From Planctomycetaceae bacterium (lineage in GTDB: Bacteria; Planctomycetota; Planctomycetia; Pirellulales; Pirellulaceae): a stretch of 56,703 bases of DNA. Under the pieces are notes generated by a model, which searched no databases, was not told where the DNA came from, and saw only the letters and a list, made by a program, of their open reading frames with translations. The translations under genes were made by a program, and so were the position numbers. Of this stretch, positions 17,658-26,397 are shown in pieces. Position 1 is the first letter of the stretch. Every line of letters begins with the position of its first letter. The stretch covers positions 1 through 56,703 of the forward strand of contig JABJJO010000194.1 in assembly GCA_018660825.1 (NCBI GenBank). The letters are read 5' to 3'.

Positions 17658-19325
17658 ATGAAATTTCTAATACCCTTGCTGATTTTTACCTGCTGTAACT
17701 TTGTCACAAATCCTACCGTCGCCCAAGAAGCCGAATCACTCGAATACGGAGTGACCGAAAAACATATCATGGTTCCGATGCGTGATGGCGTCCGACTGTC
17801 GGTTTATCTTTATATTCCAAAAGGAGATGGTCCTTGGCCAGCATTGTTGGAACAACGTTACGCTAACGCTAGAAGTTTGCGTGTTCGCAATGAATTTGCA
17901 AAACTTGCTTCACACGGCTATGTCGTCGCGCTACAAAATTTCAGAGGATCACAACTCTCCGAAGGCACTTGGGTTGGATATCGCGCGCTGGGATGGGGCA
18001 AATTAAAAGATGGCTACGACACGGTCGAGTGGCTCGCTAAACAAAAATGGTGCACCGGGAAAATTGGGACATTTGGCAGCTCTCAAGCTGGGTATGCACA
18101 AAATTTCCTGGCAGTCACTCAGCCTCCCTCATTAACCGCTCAATATATGATCGATACGGGGTTAAGCCTATTTCAAGAAGGATATCGTATTGGCGGAGCA
18201 ACTAGACCCAATCGATTTAAAGGAATGGGTGCCGTCTGTCGAGTCCCAGAACATAATGATTTGCTCATGCAGCAGTGGTATGAGCACCCGCATTATGACC
18301 GCTATTGGAAACAAGAAGATTGTGCCCGCCATTTTGATAAGATGAACGTACCCTGTATGACCATCGGTAGTTGGTACGATTTCATGTGCCAAGGATCCGT
18401 AGAAAGCTATATTGGACGACAACATAGTGGAGGCCCACAATCTCAAGGCAACCAAAAGTTGCTCGTCGGCCCGTGGTTACATGGTCGTTTTAACAAAGGC
18501 AGTAAAGTTGGCGAACTACAATACCCTGAAAATGCTGAATTTGATTTGCTCGGACACATGGTGCAGTGGTTCGATCATTACCTCAAAGGAAAAGATAATG
18601 GCGCCAACACTCAACCCAATGTCCAATATTACAAAATGGGAGCGACTCAAGAAAAAGACGCCGTTGGTAACCAATGGATTGCCGCCGACGATTGGCCGGT
18701 GCAAGAATCCAACACATCTTATTTCTTGAATCCCGCTGGAAAGCTTTCACAAACAGTACCCACTGCCGACGGGGGTCAAAGCCACTTAATATCGGATCCC
18801 TTAAACCCAGTATCGATTCCAACGCGGTCCTTTCCTGGCGCCCGCGATGCGCGGGCTGTAGAAAGTCAAGAAAATGTACTGACATTTACCTCGCCTGTGC
18901 TTACCGCACCAGTCGAATGGACGGGGCATGTGAAGGCTGACCTCTATGTGCGCTCGACCGCTAAAGATACCGATTTCATTGTCCGCGTGAGCGATGTTTA
19001 TCCGGACGGCCGCAGCATTCTAATCGTCGACTACATTATGCGTGCACGATATCGTGAAGGATTCCACAAAGAATCGCTACTTGTCCCAGGTAAAGTCCAG
19101 CGCTTGCAGTTTCATGTAGGCTGGCTTAGCCAAGCTTTCAACACGGGACACCAAATTCGCGTTACCGTTTTGAGCACCGGAAGTGAATTCTTTGAACCAA
19201 ACCCTAATACTGGTGAACCGCTCACTATTGAATTCCCTGAAAACGCACGACAGGCAATCAACACAATTATGCACAACCAACAATATCCCTCTCGAATCCT
19301 CGTGCCACAGGTGGACAAACCCTAG
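17658..19325 (+). CDS. Secreted CocE/NonD-type (S15) hydrolase
   Basis: 555 residues from ATG 17658, which directly starts a signal peptide (MKFLIPLLIFTCC, cleavage near AQA at 21-23); a frame from 17511 overlaps the divergent M81 gene. The alpha/beta hydrolase core has Ser142 in GTFGSSQAG, a candidate acid in SWYDF, and His in VGPWLHG. The C-terminal jelly-roll domain shows the signature DTDFIVRVSDVYPDG. The family covers X-Pro dipeptidyl peptidases, cocaine esterase and glutaryl acylases, cutting ester or amide bonds. Its divergence from the M81 gene and its export signal suggest it could release the island's substrate outside the cytoplasm. That role is inferred from position. Confidence 0.88.
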   Translation: MKFLIPLLIFTCCNFVTNPTVAQEAESLEYGVTEKHIMVPMRDGVRLSVYLYIPKGDGPWPALLEQRYANARSLRVRNEFAKLASHGYVVALQNFRGSQLSEGTWVGYRALGWGKLKDGYDTVEWLAKQKWCTGKIGTFGSSQAGYAQNFLAVTQPPSLTAQYMIDTGLSLFQEGYRIGGATRPNRFKGMGAVCRVPEHNDLLMQQWYEHPHYDRYWKQEDCARHFDKMNVPCMTIGSWYDFMCQGSVESYIGRQHSGGPQSQGNQKLLVGPWLHGRFNKGSKVGELQYPENAEFDLLGHMVQWFDHYLKGKDNGANTQPNVQYYKMGATQEKDAVGNQWIAADDWPVQESNTSYFLNPAGKLSQTVPTADGGQSHLISDPLNPVSIPTRSFPGARDARAVESQENVLTFTSPVLTAPVEWTGHVKADLYVRSTAKDTDFIVRVSDVYPDGRSILIVDYIMRARYREGFHKESLLVPGKVQRLQFHVGWLSQAFNTGHQIRVTVLSTGSEFFEPNPNTGEPLTIEFPENARQAINTIMHNQQYPSRILVPQVDKP

Positions 19326-19388
19326 TCTTTACCTATCAAGCTAGTCACCGGCGCAACGATAAAGCAAATTAGTCAAAGCTGCTGTAGC

Positions 19389-20054
19389 CTACGGCCCGCC
19401 ACGTCGACCACCGCCACCTTGGCGTGGAGGTGGTGGTGGAAAATCGTCAGTTAAACGGCGGATATTCGCCGTCATTTTATTCAGCATGGCATCTTCCAAA
19501 ATAAAAGTTGCTGCCATTCGACCAAGCCCTCTATAGGTCGTTTTGTAGTACAAGTTCAATACCCCACCGCCTATATCCGATTCCACAGAAACACTAAGCA
19601 CAGCCGTGCGAATACTCGATTCAATTTTAAATTCCATGCCATTTCCTGGGCTGAAAAAATCGACCGTCCAAGTTTCTGTAATTGGTATACCAAATAGGCT
19701 GGTGGTCACTTCATAACTCTGCCCCTCCTTGATCTCCGCGGGGTTCTCAGGCATTCCAGATACCGTTGGATTCCACTCAGGCCACGAGGTTAAGTCACCG
19801 ATCAACAAATCAAATATTTGTGATTTAGGCGCCGCAATCGCCACAACAGAGGACACTTCAACCTCACCACCGCCCACAAAGTAAAAACAACCACTGATAA
19901 TAGACCCCCACACTAGCGTTACAAGGATCCGGTTAAGCCATACGTTCTTTTCATTGGATTCAATAGGTTGACGCTCTTCTTTCGATTTGAAGAGCGATTT
20001 CACCTTCTCGTTCGCGGTCACCTCTGCTTGGTCAGACACATTGTCGTCTAACAT
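19389..20054 (-). CDS. Membrane-anchored SRPBCC (START-like) protein
   Basis: 221 residues from ATG 20054, which has GAGG 6-7 bases upstream; a GTG at 20087 would add 11 residues. The first 45 residues are charged and cytoplasmic, then one helix (ILVTLVWGSIISGCFYFVGG), then a polyketide-cyclase-like SRPBCC domain (about 70-205) with the usual start VVAIAAPKSQIFDLLIGDLTSWPEWNP shape. The C-terminus is low-complexity: five prolines followed by a Gly/Arg stretch. SRPBCC domains bind hydrophobic ligands. No ligand can be named. It is followed upstream on the same strand by the sulfatase, 126 bases away. Confidence 0.78.
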   Translation of the reverse strand: MLDDNVSDQAEVTANEKVKSLFKSKEERQPIESNEKNVWLNRILVTLVWGSIISGCFYFVGGGEVEVSSVVAIAAPKSQIFDLLIGDLTSWPEWNPTVSGMPENPAEIKEGQSYEVTTSLFGIPITETWTVDFFSPGNGMEFKIESSIRTAVLSVSVESDIGGGVLNLYYKTTYRGLGRMAATFILEDAMLNKMTANIRRLTDDFPPPPPRQGGGGRRGGP

Positions 20055-20180
20055 CTGTACCCTCGATTGCTTAAAGACAAGAAACACTTACGTTGAGTAT
20101 AAATAAGATTGACCAAAGAAAGGGAAACAAAATCCCCCTGAGAAAATTGTCGACGGAATACCAATTAGGGCTAATGGGTG

Positions 20181-21599
20181 TTAATTAGTGGTCCCGAAAA
20201 GCTGCTGCTTAATTTCCGGTATTCTAGCATGAGGATCATCGTGCTTACGGACGTAATCACGCAATTCTTCGGTAAGGCGCTGAATCAACAGGTTGTGTTT
20301 ACTTTGGCCATAAAGATTAACAACTTCAGCAGGATCCGCTTGTAAATCAATAAGCCACGGTTTGTCACTCTCGGAAATGACTAGCTTAAAACGAGAAGTC
20401 ACTGCGCTGAGCCATGGTTGGTTGGGAGTGCTCCGCATAAACGCAACATCATGCCAGTTCTTCGCTTTTCCTGCGAGCAACTCAGACGCATCTCGACCAT
20501 CCACTGCCTGAGAACTCTCAGCCCCTAGTAATGTCATGATCGTCGGAAAGAAATCGACGCTCGTTAAAGCTTCATTGATCACTTTGCCACTGGGTAAGCA
20601 ACTCGGCGCAAAAACAATGAAGGGAACGCGTGCCGACCCCTCATAAGGCACTCCTTTATTAAGGCGTCCATGCTCACCACATAAATCACCATGGTCAGAC
20701 GTAAAGACAATGATCGTCTTCTCCAACACGCCTTCGGATTTGAGCGTGGCAATCAATTTACCCACATTGTCATCAATACATTTCACCATTCCATAATAGG
20801 CTGGCATAATTTTACGCAACTGCGCTGCCGACACACCATTGGCGGGCTTGCCCCAGTTGGGAATCTGATTGGCTTGTCGCTGTAACGTCAGCGGAATAGG
20901 CACTTTGACATTGGCATACATCGTATCATAGGGCGGCCGGACAGTGTTAGGTCCGTGAGGGTCTGGCAAACTGATGTAATAACAAAACGGTTTGTCGTTG
21001 TTTTTGCGAATAAAATCGACTGCACGATCACAAAGCCAATCCGTCGAAAATGATTTTTCGTCTGCTCCGGCTAAGTTATAGTTCGCCTGCCCGTTTGCAT
21101 TTCTGGCAGCGACGCGCGGACCTTTTTCCGTGATCTCAAACTTCTTCCAATGTCCTCGGTTATACATCCAACGATTGTCAGTGAATCCAAACTTGCGATT
21201 CGGAGCCCATTGCGGTTTACCGGGACCATCAAGATGCCATTTTCCGGCAAATCCGGTTGCATAGCCCTGCTCTTTCAAAATGTGAGCAAACGTAATAACA
21301 CTATCCGACAATGGAATATTATTGTTAACAACGGGAGTTTTTTGCGGATAACGACCCGAGATAAAGGCAGCGCGTGAAGGCGAGCAAACAGGCGTAGTTG
21401 CATAGAAACTAGTACAAAGGACTCCGTTTTTTGCGAGCCAGTCAATATTTTGTGTGCCAACGATACGACCACCATAACAACCGAGCGTTCCAAAGTGATG
21501 CTCATCGGTTTGAATAATTAACAAATTCATTTTTTCAGCAGCATCCGCTGAGGCGACAAATAGCAAACAACATATCAGTCGAATGAGATTTTGCAACAT
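20181..21599 (-). CDS. Secreted sulfatase (formylglycine type)
   Basis: 472 residues from ATG 21599, with AAGGA 8 bases ahead and a signal peptide (LIRLICCLLFVASADA). The family signature C-x-P-x-R is Cys72-Ser-Pro-Ser-Arg76; Cys72 would be converted to formylglycine by a sulfatase-modifying enzyme. Metal-binding residues appear early (IIQTDEHH) and in the later TSDHGD segment. The length is normal for planctomycete arylsulfatases, which desulfate algal or host polysaccharides. The CSPSR form places it in the common bacterial group. No carbohydrate-active gene lies next to it, so the target glycan is open. The protein looks complete. Confidence 0.93.
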   Translation of the reverse strand: MLQNLIRLICCLLFVASADAAEKMNLLIIQTDEHHFGTLGCYGGRIVGTQNIDWLAKNGVLCTSFYATTPVCSPSRAAFISGRYPQKTPVVNNNIPLSDSVITFAHILKEQGYATGFAGKWHLDGPGKPQWAPNRKFGFTDNRWMYNRGHWKKFEITEKGPRVAARNANGQANYNLAGADEKSFSTDWLCDRAVDFIRKNNDKPFCYYISLPDPHGPNTVRPPYDTMYANVKVPIPLTLQRQANQIPNWGKPANGVSAAQLRKIMPAYYGMVKCIDDNVGKLIATLKSEGVLEKTIIVFTSDHGDLCGEHGRLNKGVPYEGSARVPFIVFAPSCLPSGKVINEALTSVDFFPTIMTLLGAESSQAVDGRDASELLAGKAKNWHDVAFMRSTPNQPWLSAVTSRFKLVISESDKPWLIDLQADPAEVVNLYGQSKHNLLIQRLTEELRDYVRKHDDPHARIPEIKQQLFGTTN

Positions 21600-21808
21600 A
21601 GTGATGGTCCTTAGAAAAATATCAATCAATTTTGTAATCTGGGATTAAATGCAAACAAACCGCACGATATAGACGCAGCGGACTGGCCTCCCCTGTTTCG
21701 TGCATTTACCGCGAGTCGTCATCAATGGTATGGTCGCATTAACCGTTATCTGCATGTGAAATATATTTAACTGCAGCAACAACTGGCAATCCCGACACCC
21801 ACGCCTAC

Positions 21809-22831
21809 CTATACGGCAGCGCGACGATTACGACGAGCGAAAGCGAATGTGACTAGCTTATTACGTTCAACGTCCCATAACTTCAGACGCAGGCACTTGT
21901 AGACATCCCACGGCAACAACGATGTCATGCCCGGGTTTTTCAATTCTTTGATCGCTGCCATCGCTTTCGGCAATTTATAGAACGGGATGTTGTGATTCAA
22001 ATGATGGATGTGGTGATACCCAATATTCGCCGTGAACCAATGAAACAATCGACTCATGCGAATATAACTCGACGACTTTAAAGCCGCCTGTACATGTGTC
22101 CATTCACGTCCGACTTTCAATTCAACGGATGGAAAATTATGCTGGGCATAGAACAAGTATGATCCCATTCCAGCAGCAATTGCCATCGGTATGACCATCA
22201 CATATACGATGTCGCTCGGATTATTTGTCATTGCCAACCCGACATAGATTGCCGCGTGCACAATCACAGACAAAACCGCGTCCCAATGACGTTTTGGATT
22301 TAAAAACAATGGGCGAATACACATGCCTAAGAAAAAGACTGTTATGTATCCGAGGCCAATAAACAACGGGTGACGAGCAAGTCTATATTGTATGCGACGT
22401 AAGAACGGAGCCTCGGCATAATCTTTGGTTGTCATTACCGGGTAAGACCCAATACTAGCACCATACAGTTTGGCATTGTTCTTGTGGTGATGATTGTGTG
22501 AACGTTTCCAAACACTCGGTGGACTCAACGTCAACAACCCGAACACAAACATATACGCTCGAATAAATTTAGAGTTTTTCAGAATCGCACCGTGTTGATA
22601 GTCATGGTAAATCACAAACAAACGCACGTGGACTAGTCCGAGCACAATGCTCGTTACCATCTTCCACTGCATGCTCTCTAGACTAAAAACAGCAACGACT
22701 AAAGCCAGCCAAACAATGGTTGTCGAGATGACATGCCAGAGGCTCACCCATACGTTTTCAGAAGCGTATTTGCGACTAGCAATAAGTAATTCTTTTGGAG
22801 ATTTCAAGCAACTCACCGTGTCTACCGTCAA
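21809..22831 (-). CDS. Membrane fatty acid desaturase/hydroxylase
   Basis: A 340-residue membrane protein with the three histidine boxes of the di-iron desaturase family: HDYQH (76-80), HNHHH (112-116) and HHIHH near residue 275. At least four hydrophobic helices are visible around and between them. The family introduces double bonds into acyl chains or hydroxylates carotenoids; the box spacing fits acyl-lipid desaturases. The start at 22831 is TTG and has no clear ribosome binding site, so the first residues are uncertain. It follows the 55-residue HTH-like gene by 34 bases, and translational coupling or an alternative start is possible. A cold or membrane-fluidity role is a general family inference. 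Confidence 0.85.
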   Translation of the reverse strand: MTVDTVSCLKSPKELLIASRKYASENVWVSLWHVISTTIVWLALVVAVFSLESMQWKMVTSIVLGLVHVRLFVIYHDYQHGAILKNSKFIRAYMFVFGLLTLSPPSVWKRSHNHHHKNNAKLYGASIGSYPVMTTKDYAEAPFLRRIQYRLARHPLFIGLGYITVFFLGMCIRPLFLNPKRHWDAVLSVIVHAAIYVGLAMTNNPSDIVYVMVIPMAIAAGMGSYLFYAQHNFPSVELKVGREWTHVQAALKSSSYIRMSRLFHWFTANIGYHHIHHLNHNIPFYKLPKAMAAIKELKNPGMTSLLPWDVYKCLRLKLWDVERNKLVTFAFARRNRRAAV

Positions 22832-22865
22832 AGGATCTTTATTTTCATTACACCCGTATAATTAT

Positions 22866-23033
22866 TTATTTAGCAATCGAAACTATTGCCCCTTCTGTCT
22901 TAAACCATTCATGATCTACGACAGCCGCGACATGCGTTGATTCCATTTCTAGACTTTGAGCAATGTCCTCAACACTGCGGGGCATACCCACCTTGAATAG
23001 ATAATCCCAAATTTTGTTTCGTTCATCTTCCAT
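22866..23033 (-). CDS. Small helix-turn-helix-like protein (55 residues)
   Basis: A short frame from ATG 23033 to TAA at 22866 encodes 55 residues beginning MEDERNKIWDYLF. The middle reads like a winged-helix recognition unit: PRSVEDIAQSLEMESTHVAAVVD, with helices before and after a turn, followed by a likely beta wing (EGAIVSIAK). Codon use is protein-like and the composition is charged. AGG stands about 10 bases upstream. It is only 34 bases from the desaturase and on the same strand, so it may regulate that gene or share its transcript. I do not recognise a named family. The call rests on sequence pattern only. Confidence 0.6.
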   Translation of the reverse strand: MEDERNKIWDYLFKVGMPRSVEDIAQSLEMESTHVAAVVDHEWFKTEGAIVSIAK

Positions 23034-23307
23034 AACTATAACCTATTTCCTGAAAATGCTACAATCTCGCGCCTGAAATACCAGCGCCGGTGCGTGCTCG
23101 TTGCAGCTTTTCTATATCGTCGAGTATTCAGGGGATTCCGACAATACGAGCCTTCCGATTTCTACGATAATCTGACCTTATTTTTTCCTTATTGCACGAA
23201 AAGTGTACGCTAGCTTAACGACAGTTTGACGTCTGAGGCGACTGAAATACTTCTAGAACTGCAATGAACGTCTATTGACTTGAATAGCTTGCTGTTTAGG
23301 CATATTT

Positions 23308-24816
23308 ATGTGGTATAAAAGATTAATAATGAATAATTCTAACAAGCTCGTAAATTACGACAACGTCGAACAACGATATCTCGAAAAGCGACAGTTGAAA
23401 CCGAGTGCTGGCTGGATATTGTTATGGGCCATGGGCGTTGGTGCCGTAATTTCCGGTGACTTTTTTGGTTGGAACCTCGGCCTCGCAAATTCCGGATTTG
23501 GCGGATTACTTGTAGCCACTGGGGTTATGGCCGTGATGTATTTTTGTATGGTCTTCACCGTCGCTGAACTTTCCGCTGCGTTGCCGCATGCGGGCGGGTT
23601 CTTTTCATTTACCCGCAATGCCTTCGGCCCCATTGGCGGTTTCATTTGTGGGCTCACCGACGTAATTGAATATGTTATCACTCCTGCTGTCATCGTCATC
23701 GGAATCGGTGAATATATGAATGTGCTAGTGTTTGGCTCAGGATCTGATCCGTCCATTGCGGTTACGATTTTGTGGTGGGCACTGACCTATGGAATCTTTG
23801 TTCTAATCAACATCATTGGAGTTTCTCTCTCGTTGCGAATGGGACTCATTTTCGCCGGCTTAGCTGCTTGTGTGCTACTCGTATTTTACGGCGGGGTCTG
23901 GTTCAACGGCAGTTTTGATTCGGCGCGATTGTTTGATATCGCAGCAGACCCAGGTAACGGCCCCTGGTTTCCCAAAGGACTGTCAGGTATTTTCGTGGCC
24001 TTACCATTTGCCATGTGGTTTTATCTGGCCATTGAACAATTACCTTTGGCCGCCGAAGAAAGTCATGATGCTGCCGGCGACATGCCAAGAGCATTAATCT
24101 TAGGCATGTTCACACTCTTTGTTTTTTCAGTGTTAACATTGACTCTCAATACCGGTGTCGTTGGCGCCAATAACTTGGCTACGGATGATGCTCCGTTGGC
24201 GAGTGGATTTATTAAGGTATTTGGCGTCGGGGATGCCGCTCGTGTGCTAACGCTAATTGCCTTGGTGGGCTTGATTGCTAGTTTTCACGCCATTGTGTAT
24301 GCCTATGGTCGAGTGTTATTTGCTTTGTCGCGAGCGGGATATATCCCACGGTTTTTATCGCTCACCGGAAAACGGCGCACCCCGTATGTCGCTTTGATAG
24401 CCGGTGCATTAATCGGATTTGTCTGTGCGTTAGTCATCACATTGACCAAACCAGATACCAACAGTAATAGTCATGTCGGATCAGCGCTACTGAACATGGC
24501 TGTGTTCGGAGCCGTTATTTCATATGCTTGCGTGATGGCGAGCTTTATTAAATTGAGGATATCGAATCCCCATCTAGCGCGACCCTATCGCAGCCCCTTA
24601 GGTATCCCAGGTGCCGCGATAGGTCTATTATTATCAATGGTAGCCCTATTCGCCACATTATCCGACCGATCACTACTGCCAGCTGTTGTAGGAGTCGTCG
24701 TTTTTTTGTTACTCGGTCTGATTTACTTTTTCTGCTACAGCCGTCACCATTTAGTTGCCCAAGCGCCTGAAGAAGAAGTTGCACGTTTATTTTCAGGGCG
24801 TACTATCGACAGCTAA
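23308..24816 (+). CDS. APC-family permease, ethanolamine-permease-like
   Basis: A 502-residue membrane protein with about twelve helices. The start region GWILLWAMGVGAVISGDFFGWN, then AELSAALPHAGGFFSF, and the mid-protein FYLAIEQLPLAAEESHD are hallmarks of the ethanolamine permease branch of the APC superfamily. ATG 23308 has AGG 7 bases upstream; ATG 23329 would remove 7 residues. It heads a same-strand set with a glutamine-synthetase-like ligase, a gamma-glutamyl hydrolase and a dehydrogenase, which fits import of an amine to be gamma-glutamylated. Its last 24 codons have been replaced: a displaced copy of an alternative C-terminus lies just after the stop codon. Confidence 0.85.
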   Translation: MWYKRLIMNNSNKLVNYDNVEQRYLEKRQLKPSAGWILLWAMGVGAVISGDFFGWNLGLANSGFGGLLVATGVMAVMYFCMVFTVAELSAALPHAGGFFSFTRNAFGPIGGFICGLTDVIEYVITPAVIVIGIGEYMNVLVFGSGSDPSIAVTILWWALTYGIFVLINIIGVSLSLRMGLIFAGLAACVLLVFYGGVWFNGSFDSARLFDIAADPGNGPWFPKGLSGIFVALPFAMWFYLAIEQLPLAAEESHDAAGDMPRALILGMFTLFVFSVLTLTLNTGVVGANNLATDDAPLASGFIKVFGVGDAARVLTLIALVGLIASFHAIVYAYGRVLFALSRAGYIPRFLSLTGKRRTPYVALIAGALIGFVCALVITLTKPDTNSNSHVGSALLNMAVFGAVISYACVMASFIKLRISNPHLARPYRSPLGIPGAAIGLLLSMVALFATLSDRSLLPAVVGVVVFLLLGLIYFFCYSRHHLVAQAPEEEVARLFSGRTIDS

Positions 24817-24856
24817 TCCATTTAGTTGCCCAAGCGTCAGAAGAAGAAGTTGCACT
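24747..24856 (+). repeat. 71-base-offset direct repeat at the permease 3' end
   Basis: Bases 24747-24785 and 24818-24856 match at nearly all of 39 positions, including an uninterrupted 19-base match at each start. Copy 1 encodes HLVAQAPEEEVA in the permease; copy 2 would encode HLVAQASEEEVA and run on to a stop at about 24887. The offset of 71 is not a multiple of three. Confidence 0.85.
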
Positions 24857-24981
24857 GATTGCCGAAGCTGAACATGAATTGGCTTAAATCGGTGTAAGTG
24901 TCCATGTTTTCATGCAACCATGCTAACATCAGTAATATTTGCTGTTTGCTAATAACGTCACGTAGGGAATTTGAACAAACC

Positions 24982-26343
24982 ATGATATCACTCGAGGAAT
25001 TGAAACAACTGTCCGCCACCGGGGAAATCGATACTGTCATCACAGGTTTTCCCGACCTATACGGACGATTACTTGGAAAACGTTGTGACGCTGGTTTTTT
25101 CCTGGAAAACATCGCGACAACAGGCACGCATGGCTGTAACTATTTATCCACCGTCGACATGGAAATGGAGCCGATTGATGGTTATGCTGCGGCAAACTGG
25201 GAAGCCGGTTATGGTGATTTCCATCTAGTGCCCGACCTTGGATCTTTGCAAGTTGCTTCATGGCTGGATCGAACCGCCATTGTTTTTTGCGATGTGCAAG
25301 ATAGCACGACCCACGAACCGATGCCCGTGATGCCCCGCAACGTCCTAGCAGCGCAAATCCAATCAGCGAATCAGCTTGGCTACACCGCGCAAGCTGCCTC
25401 GGAATTAGAATATTATTTGTTGCAAGAGAGCTACGAACAAGCACATTCTCAGCATTATCACGGCCTCAAGGCAGCGGGCTGGTATTTAGAAGATTATCAC
25501 ATCATGCAAGGCAGTCGGCGCGACGCATATCATGGAGAACTACGCCGACACTTGTCCACTTCAGGCATCCCTGTGGAATCGACTAAGGGTGAATGGGGAC
25601 TCGGGCAACATGAAATCAATGTTGCTTACACCGACATAACAACCATGGCCGATCGACACATTGTCATTAAGCAATGTGCAAAAGAACTTGCGGAAATCCA
25701 AGGCGTGAGCGTGACGTTTATGGCCAAATACAAACAGGACCAGGCAGGATCTAGTTGCCACATCCACTTGAGTCTGTGGGATGATTCGGGAAATGTGTTT
25801 GCCGGGGAGGAGACGCTCGGTCGAGTCCAATGTTCCAACATATTTAAATCATTCTTGGCCGGCTGGATTCACCATGCCCCCGCTTGTATGCCCTGTTACG
25901 CGCCAACGGTGAACTCCTACAAACGCTTTCAACAGGGTTCCTGGGCACCAACAAGTCTCGCTTGGAGCCAAGATAATCGAACAGCAGGATTTCGCGTCGT
26001 TGGTAACGGCCAATCGCTGCGAATTGAGTGCCGCATTCCCGGTGCTGATGTGAACCCATATCTCGCATTTGCCGCAGCCTTAGCTTCCGGTTTAGATGGG
26101 ATTAAAAATGAGATGCAACCGCCAGCGGAATTCATTGGAAATGCGTATGGCCAAGCGGACATCCCCCAAGTCGCAGCGACGTTTGGGGATGCTATCACCG
26201 AATTCTCTAACAGCGATTTCATCAAACAAGTTTTTGGCGAGGCGGTACAACAACACTACAGCCACTTCTTTAACACAGAGCGATTAGCCTATCAAAATGC
26301 CGTAACGGATTGGGAACGCCAACGTTATTTCGAGCGTATTTAA
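24982..26343 (+). CDS. Glutamine-synthetase-like gamma-glutamyl ligase (PuuA/GlnA4 type)
   Basis: 453 residues from ATG 24982, where the protein begins MISLEELKQLSATGEIDTV; a frame from 24898 adds an unrelated Cys-rich leader. Glutamine synthetase landmarks are present in order: ASELEYYLL, EWGLGQHEIN, GSSCHIHLS, and the C-terminal NRTAGFRVV...RIECRIPGADVNPYLA. The short N-terminal beta-grasp domain and lack of an adenylylation-type tail fit the GS-III-like/PuuA group that ligates glutamate to amines (putrescine, ethanolamine) rather than ammonia. The ethanolamine-type permease upstream and the gamma-glutamyl hydrolase downstream support that. GlnA4 of Streptomyces is a known gamma-glutamylethanolamide synthetase, which is the closest functional model. 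Confidence 0.88.
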   Translation: MISLEELKQLSATGEIDTVITGFPDLYGRLLGKRCDAGFFLENIATTGTHGCNYLSTVDMEMEPIDGYAAANWEAGYGDFHLVPDLGSLQVASWLDRTAIVFCDVQDSTTHEPMPVMPRNVLAAQIQSANQLGYTAQAASELEYYLLQESYEQAHSQHYHGLKAAGWYLEDYHIMQGSRRDAYHGELRRHLSTSGIPVESTKGEWGLGQHEINVAYTDITTMADRHIVIKQCAKELAEIQGVSVTFMAKYKQDQAGSSCHIHLSLWDDSGNVFAGEETLGRVQCSNIFKSFLAGWIHHAPACMPCYAPTVNSYKRFQQGSWAPTSLAWSQDNRTAGFRVVGNGQSLRIECRIPGADVNPYLAFAAALASGLDGIKNEMQPPAEFIGNAYGQADIPQVAATFGDAITEFSNSDFIKQVFGEAVQQHYSHFFNTERLAYQNAVTDWERQRYFERI

Positions 26344-26397
26344 TAGTCGACTTTGCTAGGAACTGCTCAAGAGATTTTTCAATAGGAATTTACGTAC

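Noticed and set aside
23275-23313. TTGACT and TATAAA-like elements before the permease
   Set aside because: The spacing to any -10 is wrong (more than 19 bases), and the last element overlaps the start codon.
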